From NCBI RefSeq assembly GCF_030247185.1, contig NC_080571.1, positions 46,851,002-46,915,001 of the forward strand: a stretch of DNA of 64,000 nt. Reading direction: 5' to 3'. The notes beneath the pieces are model-generated. The model was given only the letters and a program-made list of their open reading frames with translations, ran no database searches and was not told the DNA's origin. Below are positions 9,455-20,858 of this stretch, piece after piece. Numbering within the stretch: the first letter of the stretch is position 1; the number at the start of each line of letters is the position of its first letter. Origin of the DNA: Malaya genurostris (Eukaryota; Arthropoda; Insecta; Diptera; Culicidae). A program made the translations under genes and the position numbers.

Positions 9455-10045
9455 CTTAGGTTGTTCGCAACGCTGTTTTATTAGGTATGGGTTGATTTAT
9501 TTTAGATCTGCGACTAAACCATGTCAATCACAGCGCTGAGATCTAGTTCTATTTTTCGAGCACAAATTTGAAACAGATTTCAAACTGCTCGACGAATTTG
9601 TTTCAAAAATTTGAAACACGAATGAACACAGTTTTAAATTTCTCACGTTAGTGTGGGTAGGGAGATTCGACAGGCGAAATGTCAAAGCGTCGAATGACAT
9701 ATCAGAAATTGTCAATATAAGCAGGAATTGTTCTGCACTGAATAATACAGTATAACTTAAAAGCACTGTAGTTCACTCTCATCCAGAAATTTTCTCTAAA
9801 AGTTCGTAACAAAACTTTATATCATTTTGGAAATCATTTATCTTGTTCGTTTGTTTCTGATTTAAAACTTCACAGGGAATTGCCATAACACCAACACATT
9901 AACAGACAAATGTAGAACAGATTTTAAATCTTCGCGTTGAGATCATCAAGCTCGAGTTTTATTTTTGACAGTTTTAAATTATACGACAACCTGTCATTTT
10001 AGATTTTTTTTTAGATATCCATCACAGCGTTGCGAATAGCTTTAA
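9455..10045. mobile_element. TIR DNA element, copy 2 (empty of insertions)
   Basis: It begins TTAGGTTGTTCGCAACGCTG and ends CAGCGTTGCGAATAGCTTTAA, the same inverted ends as copy 1 at 406-1485. The body matches copy 1 closely. It starts immediately at the right end of MITE copy A. There is no ORF. Confidence 0.8.
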
Positions 10046-10072
10046 GGTTACAATCTTTGGAAAACAGCAATT

Positions 10073-10589
10073 CAGCTGTTTTTTGAAGGGTGAATCTAAC
10101 ATTGACAGCAAATGGAGAAAAACATCGATGAAAGTTTCGACTCTGGTTTCAATTCCTATTTAGGAATTATCGTATATTATAAGATCAATTTTTGATAAAT
10201 CGTTGGTTTATCTTTAAAAGGTATGCAATTTTGTAGACTTTTTCCCTATACCAACTGAATAAACCAACATGAAAAGTTTCACCCTTTTTCGATTTGTTTT
10301 ACTTTGTTTTTTTCGTCTCATTTACTATTTCAAGTAGTAAAAAGTTCGGAAACCATTTAAAGTAACTAAAATAAATGTCGTTTCTTGATTACTTTCTTAG
10401 CAATTGAAGTATCGCCCTATTTGTTGGAATGGAACACGGAGGGCGAAACTTATGTAAACAAATGGAATGATAGTTTCTCACTTTATAGTTCTTTGTATTA
10501 CCAAAATTGAGATTTCTGTAGAATCGGATTATTTTGTCAAAATTGTAGGATTTTGAAGCATTTATTCACCCTTCTCTGTAAAACAGCTG
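10073..10589. mobile_element. Probable MITE, CAGCTGTTTT ends
   Basis: The left end CAGCTGTTTT...GAAGGGTGAAT pairs with the right end ATTCACCCTTC...AAAACAGCTG. The 8-bp flanks (CAGCAATT versus ACGTCATT) match only partly, so the boundaries are approximate. The interior is non-coding AT-rich DNA. Confidence 0.55.
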
Positions 10590-10737
10590 ACGTCATTAAT
10601 TCTCAGGTATCAATCAGACACTTATTCCTCATAAATGACAAAGATACAGTGAAATAAATGTACAAATTATTAAGAGTTTTATACTGATCTCTCCAATAGT
10701 AAACGTTCTAACGTTAAACTTCAATTTAGAGTAAGAG

Positions 10738-12380
10738 TTAAGCTGCAGACAGAGTGGAGGCCGAAAGCTGAGTCGAGCTTGGCGCTGATTACAGCTAATC
10801 AAAGAAACCCTGTCAGAATGAAACTGAGCAGATTTCTCATTTGTACTCTGACAGGGTTCCATTTGATTTGCTGCTAGTATTATTCCCGCTTTTGATCTAC
10901 TAATTATTATGTTTCTCTACACCATGAACTCAAACATAAAATATATCCAACTCACCTCACGATCTCTCATAGTCTATAATTTTTACAATTAACGCAAACA
11001 AATTAAGAAACACTTGTTATCTGATGAGTCGTCCATACTCGAATGCCCACCGCTTTTATTTCTTTTAATATACTACAACCAGATGCGTTACATCAAGTCA
11101 TGACGTTGAACGAAAGGCGTACACAACAGCACTTTCCCCTAAAGAACAAAATTTAGCCTAAAATTACATAACAAATATTTACATATCTAACTAAACATAA
11201 TTTTATACAATGACAAGCTGTTTTGGTTCAGGCCTTTCAGACCAATGCATCAGTAAACTATTTCAGAACTTACTATTCAGTAAAAAAAACGTTTTCGAAC
11301 ATTTTTCACTTTTATCTAATGATAAAATTGGTACGTTGAGTTCTTTTCACCTTCGATTCCGACAGTTCCGCCGGCCATCTTATCTTTTCGCCATTGCTTA
11401 CTTGGTATTGTTTCGGGAGTTCCCTAAATTCTTCGTTTTCGCGCATAGGTACTCTTTTCGTTATATCCACATCCCGTTGCTTTATTCCCCATTCGAATTC
11501 GATGAATTGTTTTAAGTTGCATTTGCATCCTTTTCCCATTGGAATTCGTAGAATCGCATACACCCGCCTTTGCAGTTTGACTTCCCGTTGGAATTCGTTG
11601 AATCACATAAGCACGCCGATAGATCTATTTCCAATTAGAATCCGTCAATACACATTAACTTGCCATTTAGCTCAACCAATTCAGAAACGAAAGAAAATAA
11701 GAAAAAATAATTAATTCAGGATATAAGAACATAATTTCAATTGAAATACGAAACGCATTCTGTTGAATGCGTAAAAAATATGGTAGGGTTTTTGTACCAA
11801 CAAAATTTGCTCCTTTGTCTTATTAACAATGCTACGATTCCGGAATGTAAAATGGTTTCCCACTCAACAAAAATACTTTTCCTTTTATTTCGGTTCTTTC
11901 ACATCCCGGATAAATAAAATCAGAAGAAAATATTGAAACAGCTCCTTCGCGTTTTGTGACCAAGCCCTACACTAATGCCACCGTTAGAGATGAAATTATA
12001 GTAGCATTTTATTTTCAACTATATAGCCTTTGCCAAGATTCTAATACTCATCAAATCGTAAATGCCGACAAATGGCGTCATTTACTAAACAGTTCACTCT
12101 TCCTCGTCGCCAGTTATTATGTTTCTCTACACCGTGAACTCAAACATAAAATATATCCAATTCACCTCACGGTCTCTCATAATCTATAATTTTTACAATT
12201 AACGCAAACAAACACTTGTTATCTGATGAGTCGTCCATACTCGAATGCCCACCGCTTTTATTTCTTTTAATATACTACAACCAGATGCGTTACATCAAGT
12301 CATGAAGTTGAACGAAAGGCGTACACAACACTAATGTCAGTCACCTTTGCTTCTCGCGCTCTCTCTGTCTACAGCCTTAA
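10738..12380. mobile_element. MITE copy B, split by an LTR element
   Basis: The left part (10738-10903) contains CAGAGTGG, TCAGAATGAAACTGAGCAG and CTCTGACAGGG in the order seen in copies A and C. The right part (12331-12380) continues CTAATGTCAGTCACC and CTTCTCGCGC. The split occurs at CTAA, which is duplicated at 10900-10903 and 12331-12334. Confidence 0.72.
10904..12330 (-). mobile_element. Gypsy-like LTR element, coding region deleted
   Basis: Direct repeats at 10904-11128 and 12114-12330 are about 95% alike by eye. On the minus strand they start TGTTGTGTACG. Inside the 5' repeat the next bases are TGGCGACGAGGAAG (about 12113 downward), a gypsy-type primer-site context. A purine tract AGGGGAAAGTGC precedes the 3' repeat at 11129. 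TSD CTAA is 4 bp. The 985-bp interior has no gag-pol and contains degenerate 35-50 bp repeats around TTGGAATTCGTTGAATC (11480-11650). It is a non-autonomous TRIM-like derivative. Confidence 0.82.
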
Positions 12381-12387
12381 GGGCACT

Positions 12388-12643
12388 CCGCATTCGGCCG
12401 AGCCAACCGATCCGAGCTCTCCGGCGTTGACTTCGGCTATGGCTGAGCTACCAGCGTGCGCATGTATAGGTACGCCGGACCCGACACGATTGATGCGGTG
12501 CGAAAAGCTCGGTGAGAAATATCGTTGCCAAAGATATGAATTTTATGTCGGGTCCGGCGTACCTATACATGCGCACGCCGGCAGCTCAGTCATAACCGAA
12601 GAGCGAAAAAAAGATCGGCGATGGAAATGTCGGCCGAATGCGG
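12388..12643. mobile_element. GC-rich foldback MITE, about 256 bp
   Basis: The ends are CCGCATTCGGCCGA and its complement. Arms of about 100 bp pair with few gaps, including a fully matching stretch around GCGCATGTATAGGTACGCCGG. The loop lies near 12490-12535. It starts 8 bp after MITE copy B ends. It is strikingly GC-rich for this region and no TSD is obvious. Confidence 0.8.
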
Positions 12644-12649
12644 TTTGAC

Positions 12650-13018
12650 CTTTACACATCATCGTTGATAGTAACTACTCAATTTGAGACATTCCCATGT
12701 ATCATTTGAAATTGAGTATCTTGTACTCAACACTCTAGGTGAAGACAAACACTAGAAAAGGTCCTACGTTCAAATGACTTGTTTGCGTTGTTTTTATCCT
12801 CTCCTGTCTTTAAACGGAAAGCTACAAATCGCTTAATTAAAGAATGTTTAAATTGTGAATTTGGTTTTCAAAGGAAGTCTCAGGCATAGGAGATAGTAAT
12901 AAATTGTTGTCAACTTTTTCCACTTCAACGTATTTATCGCCATATAACACACGATAGAATATTAGTAACACCATCTGACTTTATTTTATTCATTTGGAAA
13001 ATATAACTTAAACAAAAT
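12650..13018. other. No gene seen
   Basis: This is an AT-rich spacer without repeats or frames that I can support. Confidence 0.35.
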
Positions 13019-13054
13019 CTAGTTATTATATTTCATTTTGACAGTTTGACTTAC

Positions 13055-13225
13055 GCCACAAATTCTCATTCCGGCCACAAATTCAATTCCGCAAAATCGA
13101 ACCCATTGTTGACGTATTACCGAATCTTTTGGAAACCAGAAAAAAGTCAAGTTTGGATAAAAATGCTTAGTGCGACAACATTTCATTCTCCTCGTAAAGT
13201 AAACACACTTTTGAACTAACACCAA
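13055..13225 (-). pseudogene. Orphan THAP-like zinc-finger exon
   Basis: A 57-codon frame starts with ATG and runs KCVYFTRRMKCC, FYPNLTFFWFPKD, IRQQWVRFCG and FVAGMRICG, then meets a GTAAGT donor in phase 0 at 13054-13049. The FPK, W and ICx blocks fit the THAP (C2CH) zinc finger. The second zinc Cys of the CxxC pair appears replaced (CVYF). The following CxHF part should lie in the next exon, which I did not find; only repeats lie downstream on this strand. It is a degraded exon or the first exon of a distant gene. Confidence 0.6.
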
Positions 13226-13572
13226 TTTAACAGACCTTTTTTGGTTACATTTTGATTCACTAAATAGAAAAATGGCTTGATACTGATTTTAATTACAAAG
13301 TCTGCCACTATAAATATTTATTACAGATGAGGTTGAAAAAAACAGTGTAACATTCTCTGAAAATTTTCATTTTTATTTGTGAGCCAAAATCATACATTTT
13401 ATTAAACCAGTTTTCTGGTTTGCTTATACTTAGCATCATTGCTCGTGTACCCAGCAAAAGTTTTCTCTTTTCACAATGTGCGGGTAGCAACATCAAAACC
13501 AACCAATCCGAAACTGGTGCATTCTGACGTAATATTGGAATATAAGCAGTCGCTCCAGATATCAGGTCTTGT

Positions 13573-13796
13573 CTTAGGCCGAAGGCAGAGTGGTCGCGAG
13601 AAGCTGTGCCGAGCTGGTGACTGACATTAGCAAACCTAGTGCGGGAATGATATTAGCAGCAAATCAAAGGGACCCTGTCAGAGTGAAAGCTGAGCAGATT
13701 TCTCGCTTGTACTCTGTCAGGGCTCCTTTGATTTGCTGCTAAAGTCAGTTACCCATTCGAAACAGCTTCTCGCGTCCACTCTGCCTTCGGCCTTAG
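13573..13796. mobile_element. MITE copy C, intact, 224 bp
   Basis: It begins CTTAGGCCGAAGGCAGAGTGG and ends in the complement CCACTCTGCCTTCGGCCTTAG. The interior carries a second inverted repeat (CTGTCAGAGTGAAAGCTGAG / ACTCTGTCAGGGC, and AGCAGCAAATCAAAG / CTTTGATTTGCTGCT). It serves as the reference for the split copies A and B. Confidence 0.85.
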
Positions 13797-14028
13797 GTGT
13801 AGATTATCTACCATGTATTTTTTTTCAGTGCGCTCAGTACCTAAATTAGGGTAAAATTTTATTTTACTCTGAGCAGTAATGAATGGGCGTGCCATAACCA
13901 TCGGCTGTCAAAAAAACTGCAGTGGTTGTATATTAGTAACCAACACGCCTTAAGTGTTTTTTTTCCTTTAATTAAAAAATATACATCCTTTAAATTGTCG
14001 GTATTTGATAGAATCCATAACGAAGTGA

Positions 14029-15102
14029 ATGTTACGTTCAATTATAAAAATCGCGTACCAGAGACAAAAATTTTTGGTACGATGCTACGCACGACGAGTC
14101 CGGAACCCGGGAGTGGATCGTCGGATGGCCCTGCTGAACAATGAACATGTACAGACGAGCGTTGAAGACTTGGATCAATTGGATGACGCTGATTTTAGCC
14201 AGGTTCACAAGTCCCACAGGCAGTACGAGCAGGATACCCAACAATACAGGGAACGGCTGCAGTCGTGGATCGTGGGAAACAAATACTTTAAAACAAAACA
14301 GCTCAATTTTTTAACCTGGTCAGAGAAGGAACAGATTCGCTATCTGCATAATTTCGATTCGGAAGAGTGGAGTGTAGACAAACTGGTTGGAAGCTTTCCC
14401 GCGGATCGATACACTATTGTGAAAATCCTTAAAGCTAAATGGACCCCACGGGATACTAATCGAATTGAGCGACACGACGAAGCTGTCCGGGAAAACTGGG
14501 AAATGTTCAAATCTGGTAGAATTAAGAACATTGACGATGGATTTGCGGCACATCTGAATCAATTTGTTCATCGAAACTTTCAGGAAGTTCAGAAACCTTT
14601 GTTTGAAACGACACGTTTGTATGACATTCAGTCCCTTCTGACAGACGGGGAATTTTGTCAAATAATTACCAGTTGCAAAAAATACGCCGAACCAAAGCAA
14701 ATCAGCGATAGCGAGCAGGATCTAAAATCAACTCCAAGCATACCTTTCAAAGCTCCCCGAAAAGACACGTTTTTGATTGGAGAAGTGTCTGATCGAGACC
14801 CGAAGACACTCGGCGAAATGAAGGAAGAATTTGGTAAGCCCAGTGAAATAAAAGGTCAATCTATGCTCGATGAGATATCGGACAATGTTCGCTTCTGGAA
14901 AGTGAAACGATACGAATCGGAACTGATTTCGGTTGACGCAGATCAGTCGCCGGAATCCAAACCAGACATACGCGAGTTCATAAAAATACCGAAAAAGTTG
15001 TACAAGCAGGGAGCAACGTATCAGTTGGACGATTGTTTCTACGACGATGACGGTGAGTTCCTATACAGAGTGCCTGGAATGACGGGAAAAGTAAATCGTT
15101 GA
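14029..15102 (+). CDS. NGRN: Neugrin-family mitochondrial protein
   Basis: This is an unspliced frame of 357 aa. The N-terminus (LRSIIKIAYQRQKFLVRCYARR) is basic and amphipathic, a plausible mitochondrial presequence. Residues about 95-162 carry the neugrin core: SEKEQIRYLHNF, EEWSVDKLVGSFPADRYTIV, KILKAKWTPR. The C-terminus (DDDGEFLYRVPG) matches the conserved end of vertebrate neugrin (FFDSNGNFLYR type). Neugrin supports mitochondrial 16S rRNA and mitoribosome function in vertebrates; a like role here is inference. The first in-frame ATG starts the presequence. The gene converges with VPS33B 101 nt downstream. Confidence 0.87.
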   Translation: MLRSIIKIAYQRQKFLVRCYARRVRNPGVDRRMALLNNEHVQTSVEDLDQLDDADFSQVHKSHRQYEQDTQQYRERLQSWIVGNKYFKTKQLNFLTWSEKEQIRYLHNFDSEEWSVDKLVGSFPADRYTIVKILKAKWTPRDTNRIERHDEAVRENWEMFKSGRIKNIDDGFAAHLNQFVHRNFQEVQKPLFETTRLYDIQSLLTDGEFCQIITSCKKYAEPKQISDSEQDLKSTPSIPFKAPRKDTFLIGEVSDRDPKTLGEMKEEFGKPSEIKGQSMLDEISDNVRFWKVKRYESELISVDADQSPESKPDIREFIKIPKKLYKQGATYQLDDCFYDDDGEFLYRVPGMTGKVNR

Positions 15103-15203
15103 CCAAATGTAGGCAGCAGAAGATTTGTGTGATTTTAATGGTTTTTAGGATAATACAATGGTTACTCATGATTGAAAATTCGAGTTTTCTTTTCGCAATA
15201 TCA

Positions 15204-17215
15204 TCAGCATCCAACAACACTGTCAATAATATCACAACCGGATCGAATCGAGTCCGAGGCCAGTACTATTTTCCCTCCAGTTAAACTTTCCACAAGACGA
15301 CAGGCCGCAATTTCGGCGTAGGTAATACCTCCAAGAACGAAAACAAATATCGGTTTTCCCTTGAGCGGTAGAATTTGATTCACGTCGCCCTTCGCACTGG
15401 TAATCGATAGCTCGCGGAATGTTTTGGGCCCAAATTTTTGCCCAGATAATCGAAGCCGTTCGAGATGTCCGAAACGATTGTTCAGGTCTTCGAAACTGGA
15501 CGCTGTCGCGATCATATGGCACAGCTGGGCTATCAGTGGAATATAATTTCCATTAAACACATAACTAGGGCACTGCTTGGAACTACCGACACTGGTCGGA
15601 CTGGTTGGGCTACTGGGAGAAACTACCGAATCTGAGCTTTGACTTACGTCGCTTGGTAGTAACTTTAACTTGTTGGCCTCGATTTGAAATGGAGTTTTGA
15701 GAATTGGTATAGAGATTTGCGGTAGCTTTTTTATTTTGGTTAAATTCGTCGTATCAGGAAATAGCTTTGCCTGGTACAAGCTATTGAATACAGTCAGAAT
15801 TTGATAACCAAAAGCATTCAGATAAGCCGTCATAAATTTAGTCATATCTTCATTTGTTAGACCGATCGTGATATGATACAAACAGATTAATCTTAACGTG
15901 TTATACTTGTGAGCATCCGCTGCTAATTGTTCCTCAATATAGGCCAGAATTTGCTTCCGATTGGTGTTTGTCAGAATACTTTCTTCAATGAGCTGCAATT
16001 TTTCAAAATTAGCTCCGATTTCTTCAACGATTGTCTCGCAAAGCAGTAGATGTTTGAACAGTTCTTTTTTCTGTGCCGCCACTTTCGGTAGTTTGTTGGT
16101 AACATAATCTTTCATTTCGGAAAGCTTCATTTCTCTCGAGTACATTTTTCCCTCCAGTCCTAGAGTTTTGGCTTGGCTGCTCAGCAGACCAATCACCTCG
16201 GAAAAATGTCGATAACGGTTTTCCTGATAAATCAAATCTTGCGATCCGTTCATTCTCAAATGAGTTATTTCCTGCTTAGTCGTTTTCTCATCCAGGTTCT
16301 GCAAAATGGTTAATTTTCCATTTCTAATTTTGTTGCCAGCCGAATCAATAGTCAGCGAACCAGAATTAAATTTGTGTATCTCTAGTAGCAAACCAGAGTA
16401 AACTACCGGTGTTAGCAAACAGGACGGATAATCTCTGTCTCGATCGATGATCAGCATTGCACTGAAATCGGGAGTTGGTTTTGCTTCTTCGCTTTTGCTT
16501 TTTCTACCAGCTTGAATCTGTTGCATCATTTGAATCACCTTTTCGGCATTGTTACCCAAGGTGAAAACCAGATTCGGTTTACCCATCACCATATCGAAAA
16601 TCCTTAAACTTTGTGCAATGGACCCAAGCGTTGAACAGTCCTGTCGAACGAATACATCAGCAAAGACGTTCGGCAGCTCCAAACTCAGTAGCCCCTGATC
16701 GAGCGCTATGAAGTCCCACTGGAAGCTGTATAAATCTACCAGCCCGTGGAGACCTTCTTCTTCGAGAAGCTGTTCGAAGCTAGTCAGTACCAAAGGAAAA
16801 ACGATGACGTGGTACTGTTTGCTACCCTTGTCCGCTTCGGCAATCATCAGGCTGCTCGACATTTGACTCTGGTAGCTACTGATCTGATCGAGCGCACTTT
16901 TGAATGTTAGAAGGTTGCAACCGATCAGATAGACGAACTGTTTTCGTTTTGGTGGAGCATTTTTAGAATCAAATTTGTAGATTTTATCGATTCCTTTTTT
17001 CCTGCAACACGAAAGGTTTTAGTAAATATCATTCAACGGATAGAATAGAGGACCTACTTGAGCCATGATGCCCCTACAATATGTTCCAACGGCTTAATTA
17101 ATGTCGGCTCGATTACCAAGTCTTTGTCCAGTGGTATTGAACAGAGAATGTGCTGCAGCTTTTCCTGGGCGATTTGTCGGAAACCGAGTAGTTTTTTGTC
17201 CAACACCGAATCCAT
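15204..17215 (-). CDS. VPS33B: Vacuolar protein sorting-associated protein 33B (Sec1/Munc18 family)
   Basis: The inferred join is 17215-17058 and 17001-15204 (651 aa). The 56-nt intron has a GTAGGT donor and TTGCAG acceptor and splits a Lys codon. Exon 1 encodes MDSVLDKKLLGFRQIAQEKL through GASWLK. Exon 2 continues KKGIDKIYKF, LIGCNLLTFKSALDQI, LVFTLGNNAEKVIQMM, MLIIDRDRDYPSCLLTPVVYSG and ends with GKPIFVFVLGGITYAEIAACR. These blocks are those of VPS33B, and the length is close to vertebrate VPS33B (about 617 aa). The protein is expected to act with a VIPAS39/VPS16B-type partner in late-endosome/lysosome trafficking. A Ser/Pro-rich stretch (SQSSDSVVSPSSPTSPTS) marks a variable loop. All frames are intact. 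Confidence 0.93.
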
Positions 17216-17682
17216 CCGTGCTAAAGACAGCGAAATCTAACGATACACTTGGAATACTTGATTCGTAGCTCAGCTACAAAAAATCTAGAAAGTCTCAAAG
17301 TTTTGTTGAAATATCAAAATAATCCGGCTGTTGATTTTGTGCATGATAAATAAATATACACGTTGCTAGGAAACTACTTCATATTAAAAACTACGACACT
17401 ATGCACGAAACCGTAAAATAATCTAATTTTGAGTATTTTTTTTACATCGACGTAAACATTTCAAATGGGCCTAAAAGCAATTTTTGAATTATCTATATTT
17501 TCTATTTCTATTATATCTGCGTTATTTTACAAGTATTCGGTACATATCTGTGTCGTGGGATTTTTCGGACGTTCGGTTTTAAGTTAAGCAAGTTTTTACT
17601 TTATGTAGATAAAACACTGAACGTTCTTTATTCTATGGCGGTCTGGACGAGAATGTTTTACACGTTTCGAAGGGGAACGACT
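17216..17682. other. VPS33B upstream region
   Basis: No gene seen. The promoter of VPS33B should lie here; I could not identify a TATA box or initiator with confidence. Confidence 0.3.
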
Positions 17683-17893
17683 AGGGTAACAGAGGTATTT
17701 TGGCCCACCTAACAAACTTTATCGATTTTATCGATGTTAAGTAACCCATGTTGCATCAATTTGAAGCTAATCTCATTCAATTATCTATTGCGGAAGGGTT
17801 TTTCAAAGATATTACAACATTTGGTGGATATTTCTACAAAGTGGGCCAAAATAAAATCAATCTTAAAGTGGGCCAAAATACCTCTGTTACCCT
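17683..17893. mobile_element. 211-bp MITE with 26-bp perfect TIRs
   Basis: AGGGTAACAGAGGTATTTTG(GCCCAC) at 17683-17708 is perfectly inverted at 17868-17893. ACT flanks both sides, a possible 3-bp TSD. Near the right end, AAGTGGGCCAAAATA occurs twice in tandem. There is no coding capacity; the PIF/Harbinger class is possible from the 3-bp TSD. Confidence 0.85.
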
Positions 17894-17899
17894 ACTTCA

Positions 17900-19610
17900 C
17901 GCAGAAAAAAACATTATCAAAAGAACTAAATTTAGGTTTCATAAAACGAGTTTTTTATTGAAATAGTGACAAAAAAAATCTGATTTGATATAGCAAATAT
18001 TGCTGCTTGAAACTGCAAAACGTGATAATAATTTTTTCTCATTGAATTAATTTTGTTCAAACAATATTTTGATAAAAATAATAAATATGTTGCTTGTGCG
18101 TTTCTGTCAATTTCTTGACAAGCAATTTCACAGTATATTCAATTTAAAAAATTAGTTTTCAATGAACGAACTTGAGATAATGTTAAAATTTTAGCGCATT
18201 AAATTCACAAATTTTCTAGTTGAACTCTTTTGATAGTTGAACTCATACATTTTTGTTAGTTTTTAAGAATAAAATAATTTCTTTCAAACAAATTGACTAG
18301 GCAGTTTTGGTACTTTTGTCACAGACTAACAGACAGGACACTCAAATTAGATTCTTCAATCATTTTAACGGTCATTTCGAATATTCCTTCAGTTGGGACA
18401 GTACTCACATGTGTCATGATGGCGCCACGTTACCCTATCAAAAACATCCTGTCTGTCATCTAGACTGTGTTTATTTTTTTCATTTACCAACAGAGTTGCT
18501 ATTCATACAGAATTACCTGTAATGTATTGATTTGTATACGTCCATGCGAATTTCATGCAGGATACAGATTTAATACATATTGCCAAAACTATATACATAA
18601 TTGTGCCTACTTCTCATCCTCCAACGCAATACAAAATTGAACCCGTTTTGTTACAATATTTACTTGCTTCTGGTCTGCCGCCACTTAATTTCGGGTGAAA
18701 ACTACCAACACAATAAAAAATAGTCTAGATGAACAACGTTGAGTCAAATAAATGGTTACCTCCCAACATCACGAAAAAGTTAAATATATTATCAACGTAA
18801 TCCAATAATTTATTGTGACGATTCATTTTCAAATATTTTGATGAAATCAGGCATCCCTGCAAGCAGCTGATCGGTGTTGACAAACGAGGGGAAACCAACT
18901 AGTAAAAAAAACTTTTACATAACACAAGGGGTGTACAAATAGTAAATAGTTCGCGCAGTACAATATAGGTGGAACTAGTGCATCACGAAAAATTATTTTT
19001 ATAAGAATTTACTCATACTGTCATGTTTGTTAGTCTGTGTTTCCATTTTTTTTTTCAAATTCTTTGTCGGTTTGGATTAAATTTTTAATTAAATTTAATA
19101 CAGTTGGCTTTTTTGTCGCGAGACGATCGAATTATTCACATTACCACAATCAAGCCCTGGTGTTTTATGTTAAATAGCATCCAACGGTTCGGTGCTCCAT
19201 CAGTCCGGTCAAGATGGAATTCCTGCATGAAATATGTTTTTGTAAAGAAAATGTGTTACGTAATGCTATGCAATTTTCAAATATATCATCAATACATACG
19301 CTTAAATTATTCAAAACCTCTCTAGGAAATTAATGAAGCAGATACAGTTTTACTTGTAAAACGTGTACAAATTTAATAAACAATAATAAATAAAACTAAT
19401 ACGGTTCATTTAAACAACAAGCTTAGTTGTAACATTACAAAAATAAGATCATAGATAAATTAAACCAGTTTTTTCCTAATATAACGGTAAAGTATGATTG
19501 GGTAAACAATTACATTACCGATAACATCAACACAACGCACAGTAGGAAAAATCTATGAAAACACGCAAAAAATTCTGTAACTCATGAACTTATTGAGATA
19601 GGTCAACAAA
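17900..19610. other. Intergenic AT-rich DNA
   Basis: No gene or well-bounded repeat seen. A short trace, GGCGCCACGTTACCCTAT near 18420, recalls the end of the neighbouring MITE. Confidence 0.35.
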
Positions 19611-19611
19611 C

Positions 19612-20365
19612 TATAGCGTTTCTTATGTAAAAATGTCCAATGAATTCAATGGAATGGTTTACAATGGTAACACGAATCACAGTTTTGGGGTTTCCTATAA
19701 CATTCGCTATGTAACTTGAAAAGAAGTCGAGTGCGGTATTCTGGAATAGCCTACTTTCATGTAAAAAAGTCTGGAGAATCGACACTGGCCGCACGAAATG
19801 TTTTGGCGACTATTTTATCCATTTTATGATATCTTATTGTAAATCATCCTTAAATCTCGGTAAAACTCATTGGAAGTTTACTAAATCTAGCTTATCTTAT
19901 GAAAAAAAGACTGGCCGCACGAAACGTTCTGGTGACTATTTTACCGAGATAAAATAGTCACCAGAACGTTTCGTGCGGCCAGTGTAGGTTCTTCCATTCG
20001 GTTCCACAGACTTTTTTCTATAAGATAAGCTAAATTTAGTAAACTTCCAATAAGTTTTACCGAGATTTAAGGGCGATTTAAAATAAGATATAATGAAAAA
20101 GAGGAATTGGGGTAAAATAGTCACCAGAACGTTTCGTTCGGCCAGTCTACATTCTTCCAATCGGTTCTCCAGACATTTTTACATAAAATCAAACTATTTC
20201 AGTAGACCGCACTCGATTTCTTTTCAAGTTATAGAACAAATACTACAGAAAACCCTAAAACTGCTGGGCATTTGGAGTAAAACGAGCAGAATGGCGATTC
20301 GTGCGGCCATTAAAAACCATTCCATTGAATTTCTTGGATTATTTTTACATAAGAAACACTCTTGT
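19612..20365. mobile_element. Foldback element, about 750 bp, with perfect central hairpin
   Basis: The outer ends (GTTTCTTATGTAAAAAT on the left, ATTTTTACATAAGAAAC on the right) and many internal blocks (CAATGGAATGGTTT, CTTGAAAAGAAGTCGAGTGC, GTCTGGAGA) pair in inverted order. The centre is a perfect hairpin: CTGGCCGCACGAAACGTTCT at 19911 pairs with its complement ending at 19983, with a 6-nt loop near 19945-19950. Additional direct copies of GGTGACTATTTTA show internal duplication. It is non-coding. Confidence 0.82.
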
Positions 20366-20850
20366 TTGTTGCCTTTTTCCATGGTTCCCGATTTCTTAGC
20401 GGGTTTTCTGGTTTTTTTTCCCCATTGTGCAACGTTGGATGACATGTGATAAATAGTTAGTTTATTTCAACAATAAAATCCACCGGGACAAGTTTTTTTT
20501 TCATTTTGTTCGATCAATATTTTGATTCAAATCAAACAGAGAATATTGTTGATGTTGAAGGGTGAAATTAGTTCAAAACAATCATATTCTAGCTAGAAAC
20601 CATCATAAATCAAATTTGAAAATTTACCAACAGCTTTACTATTTTGAACATGCTCCATTTCTCTACGTGTAACAGCATGTAAGGTAGGATTCAATGGGAT
20701 TGTAAGACTTTTCGTTTGAAAATCGGTCTATCGGTCAATCGAGCGCAATTTTTCAACTTTATCCCTAACCGGAAGTCAGAACCGGTTGAAATTCAATAGC
20801 AGGATATGGGACTATTGAATTTTTTATCGTGACGTCACGAATGAACAAAA
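20366..20850. other. No gene seen
   Basis: Intergenic AT-rich sequence without supported features. Confidence 0.35.
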
Positions 20851-20858
20851 ATTCATCC

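Noticed and set aside
11394..11714. 106-codon frame inside the gypsy-like derivative
   Set aside because: Open only because of degenerate non-coding repeats; no gag or pol motif on either strand.
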